Shown piece after piece: positions 19,073 to 26,925 of a DNA stretch of 64,000 nucleotides (within the stretch, counting starts at the first letter, position 1; the number at the start of each line of letters is the position of its first letter). The translations under genes were made by a program, and so were the position numbers. The notes under the pieces were generated by a model. That model saw nothing but the letters and a program-made list of their open reading frames with translations. It was not told the DNA's origin and searched no databases. Origin of the DNA: Sideroxydans lithotrophicus (lineage in GTDB: Bacteria; Pseudomonadota; Gammaproteobacteria; Burkholderiales; Gallionellaceae); contig DYJI01000002.1 of the NCBI GenBank assembly GCA_020723185.1, positions 186,001-250,000 of the forward strand, written 5' to 3'.

Positions 19073-20391
19073 GCCGTCGCGTACTGCTCGATGCGAGCAC
19101 GTACCAACCCGATATGGCTGCGCAGCTCGTACAGGTGGCTGGAGAACGCCACCGGCAAGCGCAAGTGGTTGACTTTGTTCTCTATCGCATCCAGCTCGTG
19201 CCGGAATCGCGCAAGATCGACCGGCTGGGGAGCATTGCGCAACTGCAACTCAAGGAAACGCAATTCTCCATACAGTTTGTGGATGCGAGACTTCACCAGC
19301 CAGGTATAGATCGCCGGTGCCAGGCGGCTCAGCGGGATAGCGAGCGCCAACAACGGCAGCAGGATGATCAGCACGCGGCTGACGAAGGTCGCCGCCCAGA
19401 ACGGCAGGTAACGGTCGAGGAAAGGCGGGCCGGACTGGTAGAAATATTCCGCCTGGCTGCTCAGTTCGAAATCGGAATCCTTGTCGGCCGGGAACTCATG
19501 CTCTTTTTGCAGCATGCCCGCATTGCCGTGCACGCGGGTGAGTACCTTGAGCAGCAGGTAGGTCAACGCCGGATGCAGCGTATCGCGCGCCACCAGCGTG
19601 ACGGTGGGTGCCAACAGATGCGCACGGCGCGGCGGGATGTTCGCCTGCAGGCTGAGCGCACTCTCCGGCAGCACCAGGTGATGCAGGAAACTGTACTGGC
19701 GCGAAATGGCTTCGGAATCGTCCAGATCGACCAGCGACACGCCGGGCATGTTCGCCACCTCGGCTATCAGCGGCGAATTCGGCACGCCGGTCAGGAAGAT
19801 GACATCCACGACGTCGTGCCGCAGCGCTTCCATGGAATCGTCCAGGCCGATCTCGTAAAGCGTGGCGTTCTGCTCGGTCACCCCGGCCGCATCCAGCAAC
19901 ACCTTCGTTATCAGACGGGTGCTGCTGTCCGGCCGCCCCACCCCGACGCGCAGCCCCTTGAGCTGCGACAGGTGCTCGATCTTCTGCTTGCCCCGGTGGA
20001 AGATCCACAACGGTTCGTAGTACAGGCTACCCAGCGACTCCAGCCCCACCGTGGACTGCCCGCCCGCCATGCCGCCCGGCACGAAGGCCAGATCGACACC
20101 GGAATCCGGCTGGCGCAATTCCTCCAGACTCTGCAGCGGCCCTTCCGTCTCGCGTATCTCCAGCGTGATGCCTTCCTGCTGCAGCAGCGCGGCGTACAGA
20201 CTGGCATAGGCCTGATAGTTGCCGTCTTCCTTGCTGATGGAGATCACCATCGTCTTCGGCGGGGCCGGATCGACCAGCCAGTAGCCGACACCTGCGATCA
20301 CCAGCAGCGCGAGCAGATACGGCAGCGCTGCCTTGAACGCTTCCATAGGCAAAGAGACGTGCAATTCCTCGCGCGCCTCTTCGGTATTCAT
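19069..20391 (-). CDS. TAXI-family TRAP transporter solute-binding protein, membrane anchored
   Basis: This 440-aa protein has an N-terminal membrane anchor (about residues 19-38), then a TAXI-type periplasmic binding domain: GNYQAYASLYAALLQQEG, the SGVDLAFVPGG region and LRVGVGRPDSSTRL. A second membrane helix follows near residue 340, then a helical cytoplasmic tail. TAXI proteins bind carboxylates or amino acids such as glutamate for TRAP import. No TRAP membrane subunit is adjacent, so it may act as a sensor or with an unlinked permease. The ATG at 20391 is chosen just before the soluble N terminus. The stop codon lies within the border of the dispersed repeat. Confidence 0.85.
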   Translation of the reverse strand: MNTEEAREELHVSLPMEAFKAALPYLLALLVIAGVGYWLVDPAPPKTMVISISKEDGNYQAYASLYAALLQQEGITLEIRETEGPLQSLEELRQPDSGVDLAFVPGGMAGGQSTVGLESLGSLYYEPLWIFHRGKQKIEHLSQLKGLRVGVGRPDSSTRLITKVLLDAAGVTEQNATLYEIGLDDSMEALRHDVVDVIFLTGVPNSPLIAEVANMPGVSLVDLDDSEAISRQYSFLHHLVLPESALSLQANIPPRRAHLLAPTVTLVARDTLHPALTYLLLKVLTRVHGNAGMLQKEHEFPADKDSDFELSSQAEYFYQSGPPFLDRYLPFWAATFVSRVLIILLPLLALAIPLSRLAPAIYTWLVKSRIHKLYGELRFLELQLRNAPQPVDLARFRHELDAIENKVNHLRLPVAFSSHLYELRSHIGLVRARIEQYATA

Positions 20392-20495
20392 CTCACGATT
20401 CTCTTCAGACACGATGCGCACCTTCCCACATTGCGGCAAGCTCGCCGCGAACGGTGCGCATCATAGCCGTTCGCCGAACTTCCGTGGCAGGTCGG

Positions 20496-20870
20496 CTACA
20501 GGGCGGGTATCAGCGTCGCTTCGCTGCTGATGTGATCGGTGTTACCCCAGACGGTGACCATCTCCACGAACCATTTTTCATCGCTCGGGTGCGGGCAGAA
20601 CAGGTCGTACTCGGCATAGAAGCTGCCGTCGCTGTTGAAGGTGATGCCGCCGCAGCGCTCCTTGCGCGCGTTGCGCCACACCCCTTCATAGCCCGGCTGC
20701 TGGTTGGCCGGGTCGACCACGCGCGTGAACTGCGCGGCTGCGAGGTCTATGCAGGGTGCAGCGCCGGTCGCGCTGAACCGCTCGGCCTCCAGCTGCAAAG
20801 CGATGATGAGGCGCCTCGCCACCGCCTCCAGCGCGGCAGGCAACTGCCGCGAGGTATCCAGTTCTACCAT
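20496..20870 (-). CDS. Unknown protein, last gene of the nifE operon
   Basis: This 124-aa soluble protein starts MVELDTSRQLPAALEAVARR. Its start overlaps the stop of the [2Fe-2S] ferredoxin gene by seven bases, so it is translationally coupled to the nifE operon. It contains three cysteines (APCIDLAAA, ERCGGITF, DLFCPHPSDE) and an EVAR-like helical N terminus; the second half appears beta-rich. No family is recognised. Its operon position makes a nitrogen-fixation role likely but unspecified. Confidence 0.75.
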   Translation of the reverse strand: MVELDTSRQLPAALEAVARRLIIALQLEAERFSATGAAPCIDLAAAQFTRVVDPANQQPGYEGVWRNARKERCGGITFNSDGSFYAEYDLFCPHPSDEKWFVEMVTVWGNTDHISSEATLIPAL

Positions 20871-21187
20871 ACGTCGGCAGGGGCCTTCAGGCGTTCCACC
20901 GGCGTGCCACCCAGCAGATGCTGCTCGAAGATCTCGCCCACATCCGCACGGGTCACGCCGCTGTACATCACACCTTCCGGATAGACCAGCACGTTCGGCC
21001 CCATGCTGCACGGGCCGATGCAGCCACTGGGCGTGACCATCACCTCAGCGAAGGCCTGGCGCTGCTGCCACTGCTGCATGAACTCGTCCACCACCTCGGC
21101 GCAGCCCTTAGCGCCGCACGATCCGCGTGGGTGACCGGCGGGACGGTTCTGCGAGCACACGAACACATGTCTGGTCGGTTTCGGCAT
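20864..21187 (-). CDS. Thioredoxin-like [2Fe-2S] ferredoxin
   Basis: This 107-aa protein has the thioredoxin-like ferredoxin fold. The cluster ligands are visible as VFVCSQNRPAGHPRGSCG (Cys-x12-Cys) and SGCIGPCSMGPNV (Cys-x3-Cys), the pattern of Shethna-type and clostridial [2Fe-2S] ferredoxins found in nif regions. It should work as a cytosolic electron carrier or a redox partner in cofactor assembly. It is one base downstream of fdxB and overlaps the next gene by seven bases. Which nif step it serves is unknown. Confidence 0.9.
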   Translation of the reverse strand: MPKPTRHVFVCSQNRPAGHPRGSCGAKGCAEVVDEFMQQWQQRQAFAEVMVTPSGCIGPCSMGPNVLVYPEGVMYSGVTRADVGEIFEQHLLGGTPVERLKAPADVW

Positions 21188-21188
21188 A

Positions 21189-21485
21189 TCAGGCTCCCAC
21201 CGGCATCGGCTGATGCGTATGGCATTGTTTCGGGCAGACACGTGCGCACGATCCGCAGCCGATGCAATCCAGCGCGTTGGCGATGGACATTACCATCATG
21301 TTGTCCTCGTCCTCGTCGTAGTTCTCGTCATCCTCGTCGCGCTCCAGAAGCTCGAACACACTGCGCGGACAGACCTTGAAACAGCGGCCGCAGCCGATGC
21401 AGTTGGCCGGGTCCAGCTTGGTGACGAAGGTCGGTTCGTAAGGCGTGCCGCCTCGGGTGATGCCGGTGATGTTTGACATGGTCAT
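21189..21485 (-). CDS. fdxB: Nif-specific 2[4Fe-4S] ferredoxin III
   Basis: This 98-aa ferredoxin has two [4Fe-4S] motifs, CIGCGRCFKVCPRSVF (about residues 34-49) and CIGCGSCARVCPKQC (about residues 76-90). The family is nif-linked ferredoxin III. A strongly acidic stretch between the two motifs (ERDEDDENYDEDEDN) is notable and may steer docking. Two in-frame ATGs (21485 and 21479) lie behind AAGGAAGC; the first is chosen because it overlaps the stop of the DUF683 gene by four bases. The likely role is low-potential electron transfer for nitrogenase or FeMo-cofactor assembly. Confidence 0.93.
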   Translation of the reverse strand: MTMSNITGITRGGTPYEPTFVTKLDPANCIGCGRCFKVCPRSVFELLERDEDDENYDEDEDNMMVMSIANALDCIGCGSCARVCPKQCHTHQPMPVGA

Positions 21486-21694
21486 GCTTCCTTCTGAACT
21501 TCGGATAATCTTGCGCTCGCCTCGGCCCATGCCTGGCAAGCATCGTAAGTGGATTGCGCGATGCCCGGCAGCTCCTTGTAGCCCGCCGGCAACTTGTCCT
21601 CGACCAGATCGTGCAACTGCCCCGCCCACTCCGTGGCGATGCGCTTCAGTTTCTTCACTTCCTTGTCGAGGGCTTTCAGTTCATCTTCCGTCAT
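21482..21694 (-). CDS. Nif-associated DUF683 / CCE_0567-family small protein
   Basis: This 70-aa helical protein starts MTEDELKALDKEVKKLKRIA. It matches the short DUF683 (CCE_0567) family regularly found between the NifX-associated gene and fdxB. The family is described as a helical hairpin metalloprotein with unclear function. AAGGAGG precedes the ATG at 21694. It overlaps fdxB by four bases and lies ten bases after the preceding gene. Its place in the operon is the normal one. Confidence 0.9.
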   Translation of the reverse strand: MTEDELKALDKEVKKLKRIATEWAGQLHDLVEDKLPAGYKELPGIAQSTYDACQAWAEASARLSEVQKEA

Positions 21695-21704
21695 CTCCCC
21701 CTCC

Positions 21705-22166
21705 TTACATCCCCGCCACATCCGGGTGCTTGCCGATGATCTCCAGCGCGACGGAGAGCAGCTTGTCACCCTCGTCCTTCATCTTGGACAGGCTCTCGTA
21801 ACCGTAGCGGTGCACGTCGCGCAACGTCTTGTCCATCACCACCAGCTTGCCGACGGTGATCACCGCGCGGCCGAAACCTTCGTGGGTGATGTTGATCATC
21901 GGCACTGCCATCTGTCCGCATTCCTTCTCGATCAGCGAAGCGATGGCGTTGTAGAAACACTTGATGCGCGACAGCAGGATCTCGTCCGGATCGCCGATGA
22001 TCGGGATCTCGCGTTTCTGTTCCTTGGTCAGCACATACGGCGCCAGCACGCGCTCGGCGGGCCAGCCGTCATACGTGCCGTAGCTGTCGACGGCACGCAT
22101 CTGCTTGACCATCTCCTTGATGAAATCCGTAGTCATCAACGGATCTTCTGCAATTGCCTCACTCAT
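21705..22166 (-). CDS. NifX-associated nitrogen fixation protein (DUF269)
   Basis: This 153-aa cytosolic protein of the DUF269 family nearly always follows nifX. Characteristic segments are FIKEMVKQMRAVDSYGTYDG at about residues 15-34 and FGRAVITVGKLVVMDKTLRD near residues 98-117. The biochemical role is not established; linkage suggests handling of FeMo-cofactor intermediates. AAGGAG lies eight bases before the ATG. It overlaps the rseC-like gene by four bases. Confidence 0.94.
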   Translation of the reverse strand: MSEAIAEDPLMTTDFIKEMVKQMRAVDSYGTYDGWPAERVLAPYVLTKEQKREIPIIGDPDEILLSRIKCFYNAIASLIEKECGQMAVPMINITHEGFGRAVITVGKLVVMDKTLRDVHRYGYESLSKMKDEGDKLLSVALEIIGKHPDVAGM

Positions 22167-22585
22167 GGTGTTTCTCCTTTGGTTGAACTTGTTTGCACGA
22201 CTACACGCGGTGCCCAGCCGGACACGCGCGCCAGAACGAAACCGCTTGCCGCACCGACGGCCGCGCCCACTGCCGAGCCGACATCTCCGTAACCTGATGC
22301 CAGTGCAGCGCCAGCGACCGCCGTCACGCACGGCAACAGATATGCAAGCAGCCCGGCCTTGATCAGATCGCCTTCGCTCAGCGAAAGCTGCAACGCATCA
22401 CCCGCGCGCACTTGCGCATCGCAGGCGACATCGATGGTCTTGCGCCGCGACGAGAAATATCTGCCCAGCCCAGACACGCCGCACGCATCGCGTGATGCGC
22501 ATCCGCCGCAGCCGGACTTCTCGGTGGGCATCACCTGTGCCACGCGGTTCTGCACAGCGATCACACGTACCGGTGCGCTGATCAT
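22163..22585 (-). CDS. RseC/RnfI-type SoxR-reducing membrane protein in the nif operon
   Basis: This 140-aa inner-membrane protein of the RseC family has the cysteine motif C26-GG-C29-x5-C35 in its cytoplasmic N-terminal part and two membrane helices near residues 75-95 and 97-115. RseC proteins cooperate with Rnf/Rsx complexes in reducing SoxR. Placement between nifX and the NifX-associated gene suggests a link to the Rnf complex encoded at 61-64 kb. The ATG at 22585 overlaps the nifX stop; a GTG nine bases upstream is a second option. Confidence 0.85.
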   Translation of the reverse strand: MISAPVRVIAVQNRVAQVMPTEKSGCGGCASRDACGVSGLGRYFSSRRKTIDVACDAQVRAGDALQLSLSEGDLIKAGLLAYLLPCVTAVAGAALASGYGDVGSAVGAAVGAASGFVLARVSGWAPRVVVQTSSTKGETP

Positions 22586-22992
22586 TCCTGCCACGCCTCG
22601 TCATCGGCGAAGCTCTTGCCCGCCTGCTTCTTCAGATGTTTCGTCAGCCAAACCGGCGGCTCGCTCACCATGCTCTGCTGCAATCCGCTCAGCAGACCGT
22701 CGATGCACATGCCTTCGTCCACACGCATCGGCTGGATGCCACCGGCCAACAGTTGCTGGATCGCCGATGCACCTGCCGCGTTGCAATACACCGCCGCGCA
22801 ATCGCCGAGCAGTTCCACCTTGGCGGCCAGCTTGCCTTCGTGTCCGTCCATCGCGGTCTCGATGAACTCGGCCACCTCGATCAGCTTCGCATCCGTCTCG
22901 CTCACCTCGTAGATGGCGAATGCTTCCGCCGCACCGAAATGCTGGTTCACCGCCTTGCGGTCGCTGGTGGCGAATGCGATCTTCACTGTCAT
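22582..22992 (-). CDS. nifX: Nitrogenase cofactor carrier protein NifX
   Basis: This 136-aa NifX/NafY-family protein carries NifB-co or the VK-cluster during FeMo-cofactor synthesis. It starts MTVKIAFATSDRKAVNQHFG, in which the conserved HFG loop is typical of FeMo-cofactor binding domains. A central VYCNAAGASAIQQLLAGGI segment follows. GAGGAG lies eight bases upstream of the ATG. It is ten bases behind nifN and overlaps rseC. Its order after nifE and nifN is the canonical nifENX arrangement. Confidence 0.95.
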   Translation of the reverse strand: MTVKIAFATSDRKAVNQHFGAAEAFAIYEVSETDAKLIEVAEFIETAMDGHEGKLAAKVELLGDCAAVYCNAAGASAIQQLLAGGIQPMRVDEGMCIDGLLSGLQQSMVSEPPVWLTKHLKKQAGKSFADDEAWQE

Positions 22993-23002
22993 CGCTGTCT
23001 CC

Positions 23003-24394
23003 TCAGTGGGTTTGACCAGACGCAGGTGTCGCACGACTCTCTCCTGTCCGCTGTGCATAGATGGAGACATACGGCTCCGGCTCGTGATGCCCGTGCTCCA
23101 CCAGCAGGTTCGCCAGATCGAACAGCGACTGGCGCGTACCGCGATAACCCACCCACAGGCGCTGGTAGCCGCCGAGCAGGTCGTACTGCGGGAAGCCCGC
23201 GCGCAGCAGCGGCACGCCGAGGCGACGCGCCGTCTCCACCGCATGCGAGTTGCTGATGACCAGTTGCGCGCCCTTGCGTTTGGCCGCGATCTCCAAATCT
23301 TCCAGATCGCCGATGCCCACCTGTTCCGCCAGCACGCTCTCCAGGATGTTGGCGCGCGCCGGTGCGACGGCGGCCACCACCTCGCAGCCCATCTCCGTCA
23401 CCAGCCGCGAGAAACCGTAGAGCAGATCGGGATCGGCGGCGATGGCGACGCGCGCGAAGCCCAGCATGAAATGCGCATCCACCATCGCGTCCTGCAACTG
23501 CGCGCGCTGGCGTTCGATCTTCTCCGGCACCGGCTTGCCGCTGATCTCGGCCAGCGCCAGCACGAAACTGTCCACGGCTTCCAGACCCATCAGTGCATCG
23601 AATCGATAGTCCGGCACACCGGTCTGACTCTTCAGGAAGTCCGCCGCGTCGAACAGCGAATTGCCCAGCACCAGCGTGGCGATGGATTCGCCCATGCTGG
23701 CGATATCGCTGACAGGCGTGCCGCCCACAGTGAGCGGCGAACTTTCCATCTCGGTGAGGTGACCGTCGAGCGAATCGCCGATGTCCGGCAGCACCAGCGG
23801 ACGCAGGCCGAAGGCTTCGATCAATTCCTTTATATGTTCGACATCGCCCGGCGTGAGGAAGGAGCCGGCCAGCACGTTGACCTGCTTCTTGCGCTTGCCC
23901 ACATTGTCCGTCTTCTCCGGCAACATCACTTCCAGCGTCGCCTTCACCGCCAGCGCATAACCGCTCTCCAGACAGCCGGTGAAATCCGGCGTGTTCACCG
24001 GCACCACCGGGATGTGCGCGAACTCGGGATGCGCGATGTAGAAATCCCGCACCAGCCGTTTGATGTCCGTGCCCTGCGTCTCGGACAAACCTGTCGTCGG
24101 CAACCCGATCAAGGCGGGTTTGCTCTTCTCGCAGATGGTCGCCAGGCCGAGGATCACGTTCTCGTCCGCGCTCATCACCGTGGACACCTGATCCATCGCC
24201 GTGGTCTGCAGCGGGATCGGCTCGCGGAAGTGGCGCACGAAATACACCTTGCCGAACGCAGTGCACCCCTGCGAACCGTGCATCATCGGGATGGCTTTGT
24301 TGATGCCCAGGAAAGCGAGCGACGCGCCGACCGGCTGGCTGGCCTTGAGCGGATTCACCGCGAGCGCTTTGTTGCGTTTCAATATCTCGGCCAT
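23003..24394 (-). CDS. nifN: FeMo-cofactor scaffold subunit NifN
   Basis: This 463-aa beta-type subunit of the NifEN scaffold matures the FeMo-cofactor precursor. It starts [20 protein letters not shown], and C44 sits in [20 protein letters not shown], matching the NifK-like cluster region. The later [17 protein letters not shown] segment is typical of NifN. Its ribosome binding site GGAGG (24400-24404 on the minus strand) starts with the last two bases of a palindromic repeat inserted upstream. The distance to nifE is 171 bases, mostly filled by that repeat. Confidence 0.96.
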   Translation of the reverse strand: MAEILKRNKALAVNPLKASQPVGASLAFLGINKAIPMMHGSQGCTAFGKVYFVRHFREPIPLQTTAMDQVSTVMSADENVILGLATICEKSKPALIGLPTTGLSETQGTDIKRLVRDFYIAHPEFAHIPVVPVNTPDFTGCLESGYALAVKATLEVMLPEKTDNVGKRKKQVNVLAGSFLTPGDVEHIKELIEAFGLRPLVLPDIGDSLDGHLTEMESSPLTVGGTPVSDIASMGESIATLVLGNSLFDAADFLKSQTGVPDYRFDALMGLEAVDSFVLALAEISGKPVPEKIERQRAQLQDAMVDAHFMLGFARVAIAADPDLLYGFSRLVTEMGCEVVAAVAPARANILESVLAEQVGIGDLEDLEIAAKRKGAQLVISNSHAVETARRLGVPLLRAGFPQYDLLGGYQRLWVGYRGTRQSLFDLANLLVEHGHHEPEPYVSIYAQRTGESRATPASGQTH

Positions 24395-24403
24395 ATCACA
24401 CCT

Positions 24404-24540
24404 CCGTCATTCCGGCGCAGGCCGGAATCCAGTTGAAAGAATGACCCCGCGCAGCGGGACAACAATGGTTTAGCAATTCGCTTTGTCCGCTACGCGGGCT
24501 ATATGTTTTCGCTGGATTCCGGCCTGCGCCGGAATGACGG
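24404..24540. repeat. 137-bp nested palindromic element between nifE and nifN
   Basis: The outer arms, 24404-24432 and 24512-24540, form a perfect 29-bp inverted repeat (core CATTCCGGCGCAGGCCGGAA). An inner inverted pair is CCCGCGCAGCGGGACAA and TTTGTCCGCTACGCGGG. The same plan occurs at 33861-33989, with a degenerate relative at 29029-29136. It sits inside the nifEN transcript, ten bases before the nifN start, and would fold into a very stable stem in RNA. Confidence 0.9.
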
Positions 24541-24565
24541 GTTGGATAACGAGTCGCAGTCATCA

Positions 24566-25972
24566 TCACGCCCCCAACTCCACACCCGGCACCTTGGTCT
24601 TCGCCCACGGCGCAGTCTTGCGCACACCCGGCCACACCGGACTCTGGATGGTCAGCGCCAGTTGGCGCGCGAGTTCCACCATGCCGCTGTAGCCCTCGTA
24701 TCCGAATTCGCGTTCCTGATTGATGTCGAGGAAAGGGATGCGCGCCTTGAGCGCGGTGTACATGTTGCGGCCGCCCGCGATGAGGATGTCGGCCTGGTAT
24801 TCCTTCACCACCCCGAGCAGCGCCTTGGGGCTGCCGTCGGTGATCATCTTGGTCTTGTCGCCCATGATCTCGCGGATGCGCGCCTTGTCTTCCTCGGTGG
24901 ATTTGCTGGTGCCGGTGGCGACCACGTCCATGCCCAAGTCTTGCAGCGCGGAGACGATGGACCACGACTTCACGCCGCCGGTGTAGAGCAACACGCGCTT
25001 GCCGCGCAGCTTCTCGCGCCACGGGTCGAGTGCGGCGTTGATCTTGGCTTCTTCCCTCGCGATCATCGCTTCGGTGCGCTCGGTCAGCGAGGGGTCGTTG
25101 AGCAGCTTGGCAAAATCCCGGAAGGCATTCGAGGTATCGGTCACGCCGTAGAAGCTGCCTTCGAAGAACGGCACCTTGTGATCGGTCTGCAGTTTGCGTG
25201 CGATGTTGAGCAGCGCCTTGGCGCATACCACCATGCTGGCTTCGGCGCGGTGCATGGTCTGCACTTCGTGGAAGCGCGCATCGCCTGACAGCGTGCACAG
25301 GATGCGCAGGCCCAGTTCGTCGAACAACGGCGCCACGTTCCAGAATTCGCCCGCGATGTTGTATTCGCCGATGAGGTTCACGTCGTGCACGGTGATGCCG
25401 GGGCGCTGCAGTTCGGCAGGCACCGGCAAAGGCTCGCCCGTGCCCACCACATACTTGAACATCGCCTCGCCCGCGATGCGGTTGCCCAGATTCTTGGTAC
25501 CGTAGAAACCGGCACAATCCACCGGCACCACCGGCACGCCGGTCTTCTCGGCGGCGGCCTTGCACACCGCGCCGATGTCGTCGCCGGTCAGCGCGGGTAC
25601 GCAGGTGTTGTAGATGAAAACGGCTTTCGGAGAATAAGTGTCGACCGCCTGCTTGATGGCATGGAACAGACGCTTCTCGCCGCGCCCCATGATCACATCC
25701 TGCTCGGTCAGATCGGTGGTCATGCCGATGCGGTACAAGGTCGGGCCGGAAGAACGCGTGCCGCGGTTGTCCCAAGAACTGCCCGCGCAGGCGATCGGCC
25801 CGTGCACGATATGCGCAACGTCGGCGATGGGCAGCAAAGCGATCTGCGCCCCGTCGAACGAACAGCCGCCCGCAGTCGCCCCGGGCTTGGGACGCGCACA
25901 ACCGGATTTCTCCTTCTTGTTATGCGTACAGGCCGGTTCGTTCAGCAGTTCGGCGATGTCCTTGGCTTGCAT
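24566..25972 (-). CDS. nifE: FeMo-cofactor scaffold subunit NifE
   Basis: This 468-aa alpha-type subunit of the NifEN scaffold is the first gene of the nifENX operon. Cluster-region cysteines are C37 ([11 protein letters not shown]), C62 ([11 protein letters not shown]) and a third in [14 protein letters not shown]. The N terminus also carries an extra cysteine pair in [17 protein letters not shown] sigma54-type promoter lies ~36 bases upstream of the ATG and a NifA-type site ~95 bases upstream. The ribosome binding site is weak. Confidence 0.96.
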   Translation of the reverse strand: MQAKDIAELLNEPACTHNKKEKSGCARPKPGATAGGCSFDGAQIALLPIADVAHIVHGPIACAGSSWDNRGTRSSGPTLYRIGMTTDLTEQDVIMGRGEKRLFHAIKQAVDTYSPKAVFIYNTCVPALTGDDIGAVCKAAAEKTGVPVVPVDCAGFYGTKNLGNRIAGEAMFKYVVGTGEPLPVPAELQRPGITVHDVNLIGEYNIAGEFWNVAPLFDELGLRILCTLSGDARFHEVQTMHRAEASMVVCAKALLNIARKLQTDHKVPFFEGSFYGVTDTSNAFRDFAKLLNDPSLTERTEAMIAREEAKINAALDPWREKLRGKRVLLYTGGVKSWSIVSALQDLGMDVVATGTSKSTEEDKARIREIMGDKTKMITDGSPKALLGVVKEYQADILIAGGRNMYTALKARIPFLDINQEREFGYEGYSGMVELARQLALTIQSPVWPGVRKTAPWAKTKVPGVELGA

Positions 25973-26007
25973 GGCAGTGACTCACGAGTATTGACGCCCT
26001 CCTACTC

Positions 26008-26022
26008 GCAGGAAACATGCCA
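26008..26022 (-). promoter_or_regulatory. Sigma54 (-24/-12) promoter for the nifE operon
   Basis: On the minus strand the sequence reads TGGCAT-GTTTC-CTGC. The invariant GG and GC are ten bases apart as required; two less critical positions differ from TGGCAC-N5-TTGC. Transcription would start near 25996, 24 bases before the nifE ATG. Confidence 0.7.
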
Positions 26023-26066
26023 ACCGACACGGGGTTGATTTAAAGGGGATTTATTGAATGGCGTTT

Positions 26067-26082
26067 TGTAGGAAAGCAGACA
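26067..26082. promoter_or_regulatory. NifA upstream activator site for nifE
   Basis: TGT-AGGAAAGCAG-ACA fits the NifA consensus TGT-N10-ACA exactly. It lies about 45-60 bases upstream of the nifE -24 element. That is closer than the common 80-150 bases but still feasible. Confidence 0.65.
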
Positions 26083-26154
26083 AATCAAGAGCGCGCTACA
26101 AAAGCCACCGAGTTGAAGGTCAGCGCAAAAGCACGCAGCGCACCATTGCCACAA

Positions 26155-26172
26155 AGTAACCCATTGGTTACT
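26155..26172. promoter_or_regulatory. Palindromic operator of the toxin-antitoxin operon
   Basis: AGTAACC-CATT-GGTTACT is a 7-bp perfect inverted repeat ending nine bases before the toxin ATG. The position suits an antitoxin autoregulation operator. This is inferred from location and symmetry only. Confidence 0.55.
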
Positions 26173-26180
26173 ATCTGCAC

Positions 26181-26528
26181 ATGAAAATCACCGTCGAAGA
26201 ATATCTTCGCCAGGATGGTTCGAACCCCTACAAGACTTGGTTCGACAGCCTAGATGCGCAGGCAGCCGCAAAAGTCGTCACGGCCAAGCTGCGCATGGAA
26301 CAGGGCAACACCTCGCGCGTGAAATGGTTCGACGGCATGGGCGAATACGTCATCGACTGGGGCCCCGGCTACCGCATCTATCTGGCAAAGGATGGCGACA
26401 CACTCATCATCCTGTTCGGCGGTGGCACCAAGCGCGGACAGCAACGCGACATCGACCGCGCAAAAGAATTGCTCGCCGAATACAAGGCGCGCAAGAAAAT
26501 GAAAAAGACAGAAACAAAGAAGAGGTGA
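26181..26528 (+). CDS. RelE/HigB-type toxin (addiction module killer protein)
   Basis: This 115-aa toxin of the RelE/ParE superfamily, killer-protein subgroup, starts [20 protein letters not shown]. It has the typical [19 protein letters not shown] and [13 protein letters not shown] segments near residues 41-75. Relatives cleave mRNA on ribosomes. A Lys-rich tail ends the protein. The antitoxin gene follows five bases later, giving the toxin-first order of HigBA-like modules. The pair sits between the nifE promoter and an AT-rich PIN gene, in what appears to be an accessory insertion zone. Confidence 0.88.
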   Translation: MKITVEEYLRQDGSNPYKTWFDSLDAQAAAKVVTAKLRMEQGNTSRVKWFDGMGEYVIDWGPGYRIYLAKDGDTLIILFGGGTKRGQQRDIDRAKELLAEYKARKKMKKTETKKR

Positions 26529-26533
26529 ACGAC

Positions 26534-26857
26534 ATGGCACTCACTAGAGATTTCAAACAGACTGTAGTCGAACGCGTAGAGCGCGACCCAGAATTCGCCA
26601 AGTCACTGCTGGACGAAGCGGCGACCCTGTTCCTGAGCGGCGAACCAGAAACCGCCCGCCTGATCCTGCGCGACCTCGTCAACGCCACGATAGGTTTCGA
26701 ACAGCTCGCAACGATGACCGATAAACCCAGCAAGAGCCTGCACCGCATGCTATCGCCACGCGGCAACCCCAGCATGGACAACCTTGCCGCCATCTTCGGT
26801 GCGATGCGCTCGCGGCTGAATGTGGAGCTTGAAGTAAGGGCAGTGGAGATGGCTTAA
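26534..26857 (+). CDS. Helix-turn-helix antitoxin partner
   Basis: This 107-aa DNA-binding antitoxin of the addiction-module antidote type is preceded by AGGTG eight bases before the ATG. A helix-turn-helix is suggested by LATMTDKPSKSLHRMLSPRG, then NPSMDNLAAIFGAMRS. It should neutralise the upstream toxin and repress the operon through the palindrome at 26155-26172. Unlike short antitoxins it has an N-terminal helical domain (about residues 1-50). Confidence 0.85.
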   Translation: MALTRDFKQTVVERVERDPEFAKSLLDEAATLFLSGEPETARLILRDLVNATIGFEQLATMTDKPSKSLHRMLSPRGNPSMDNLAAIFGAMRSRLNVELEVRAVEMA

Positions 26858-26925
26858 ACGAGGTCAGAACTTATTGCGATGCTGCCCCCGTTTCAAGGGC
26901 GACAAAGCTGGGCGTAATTGAACTG

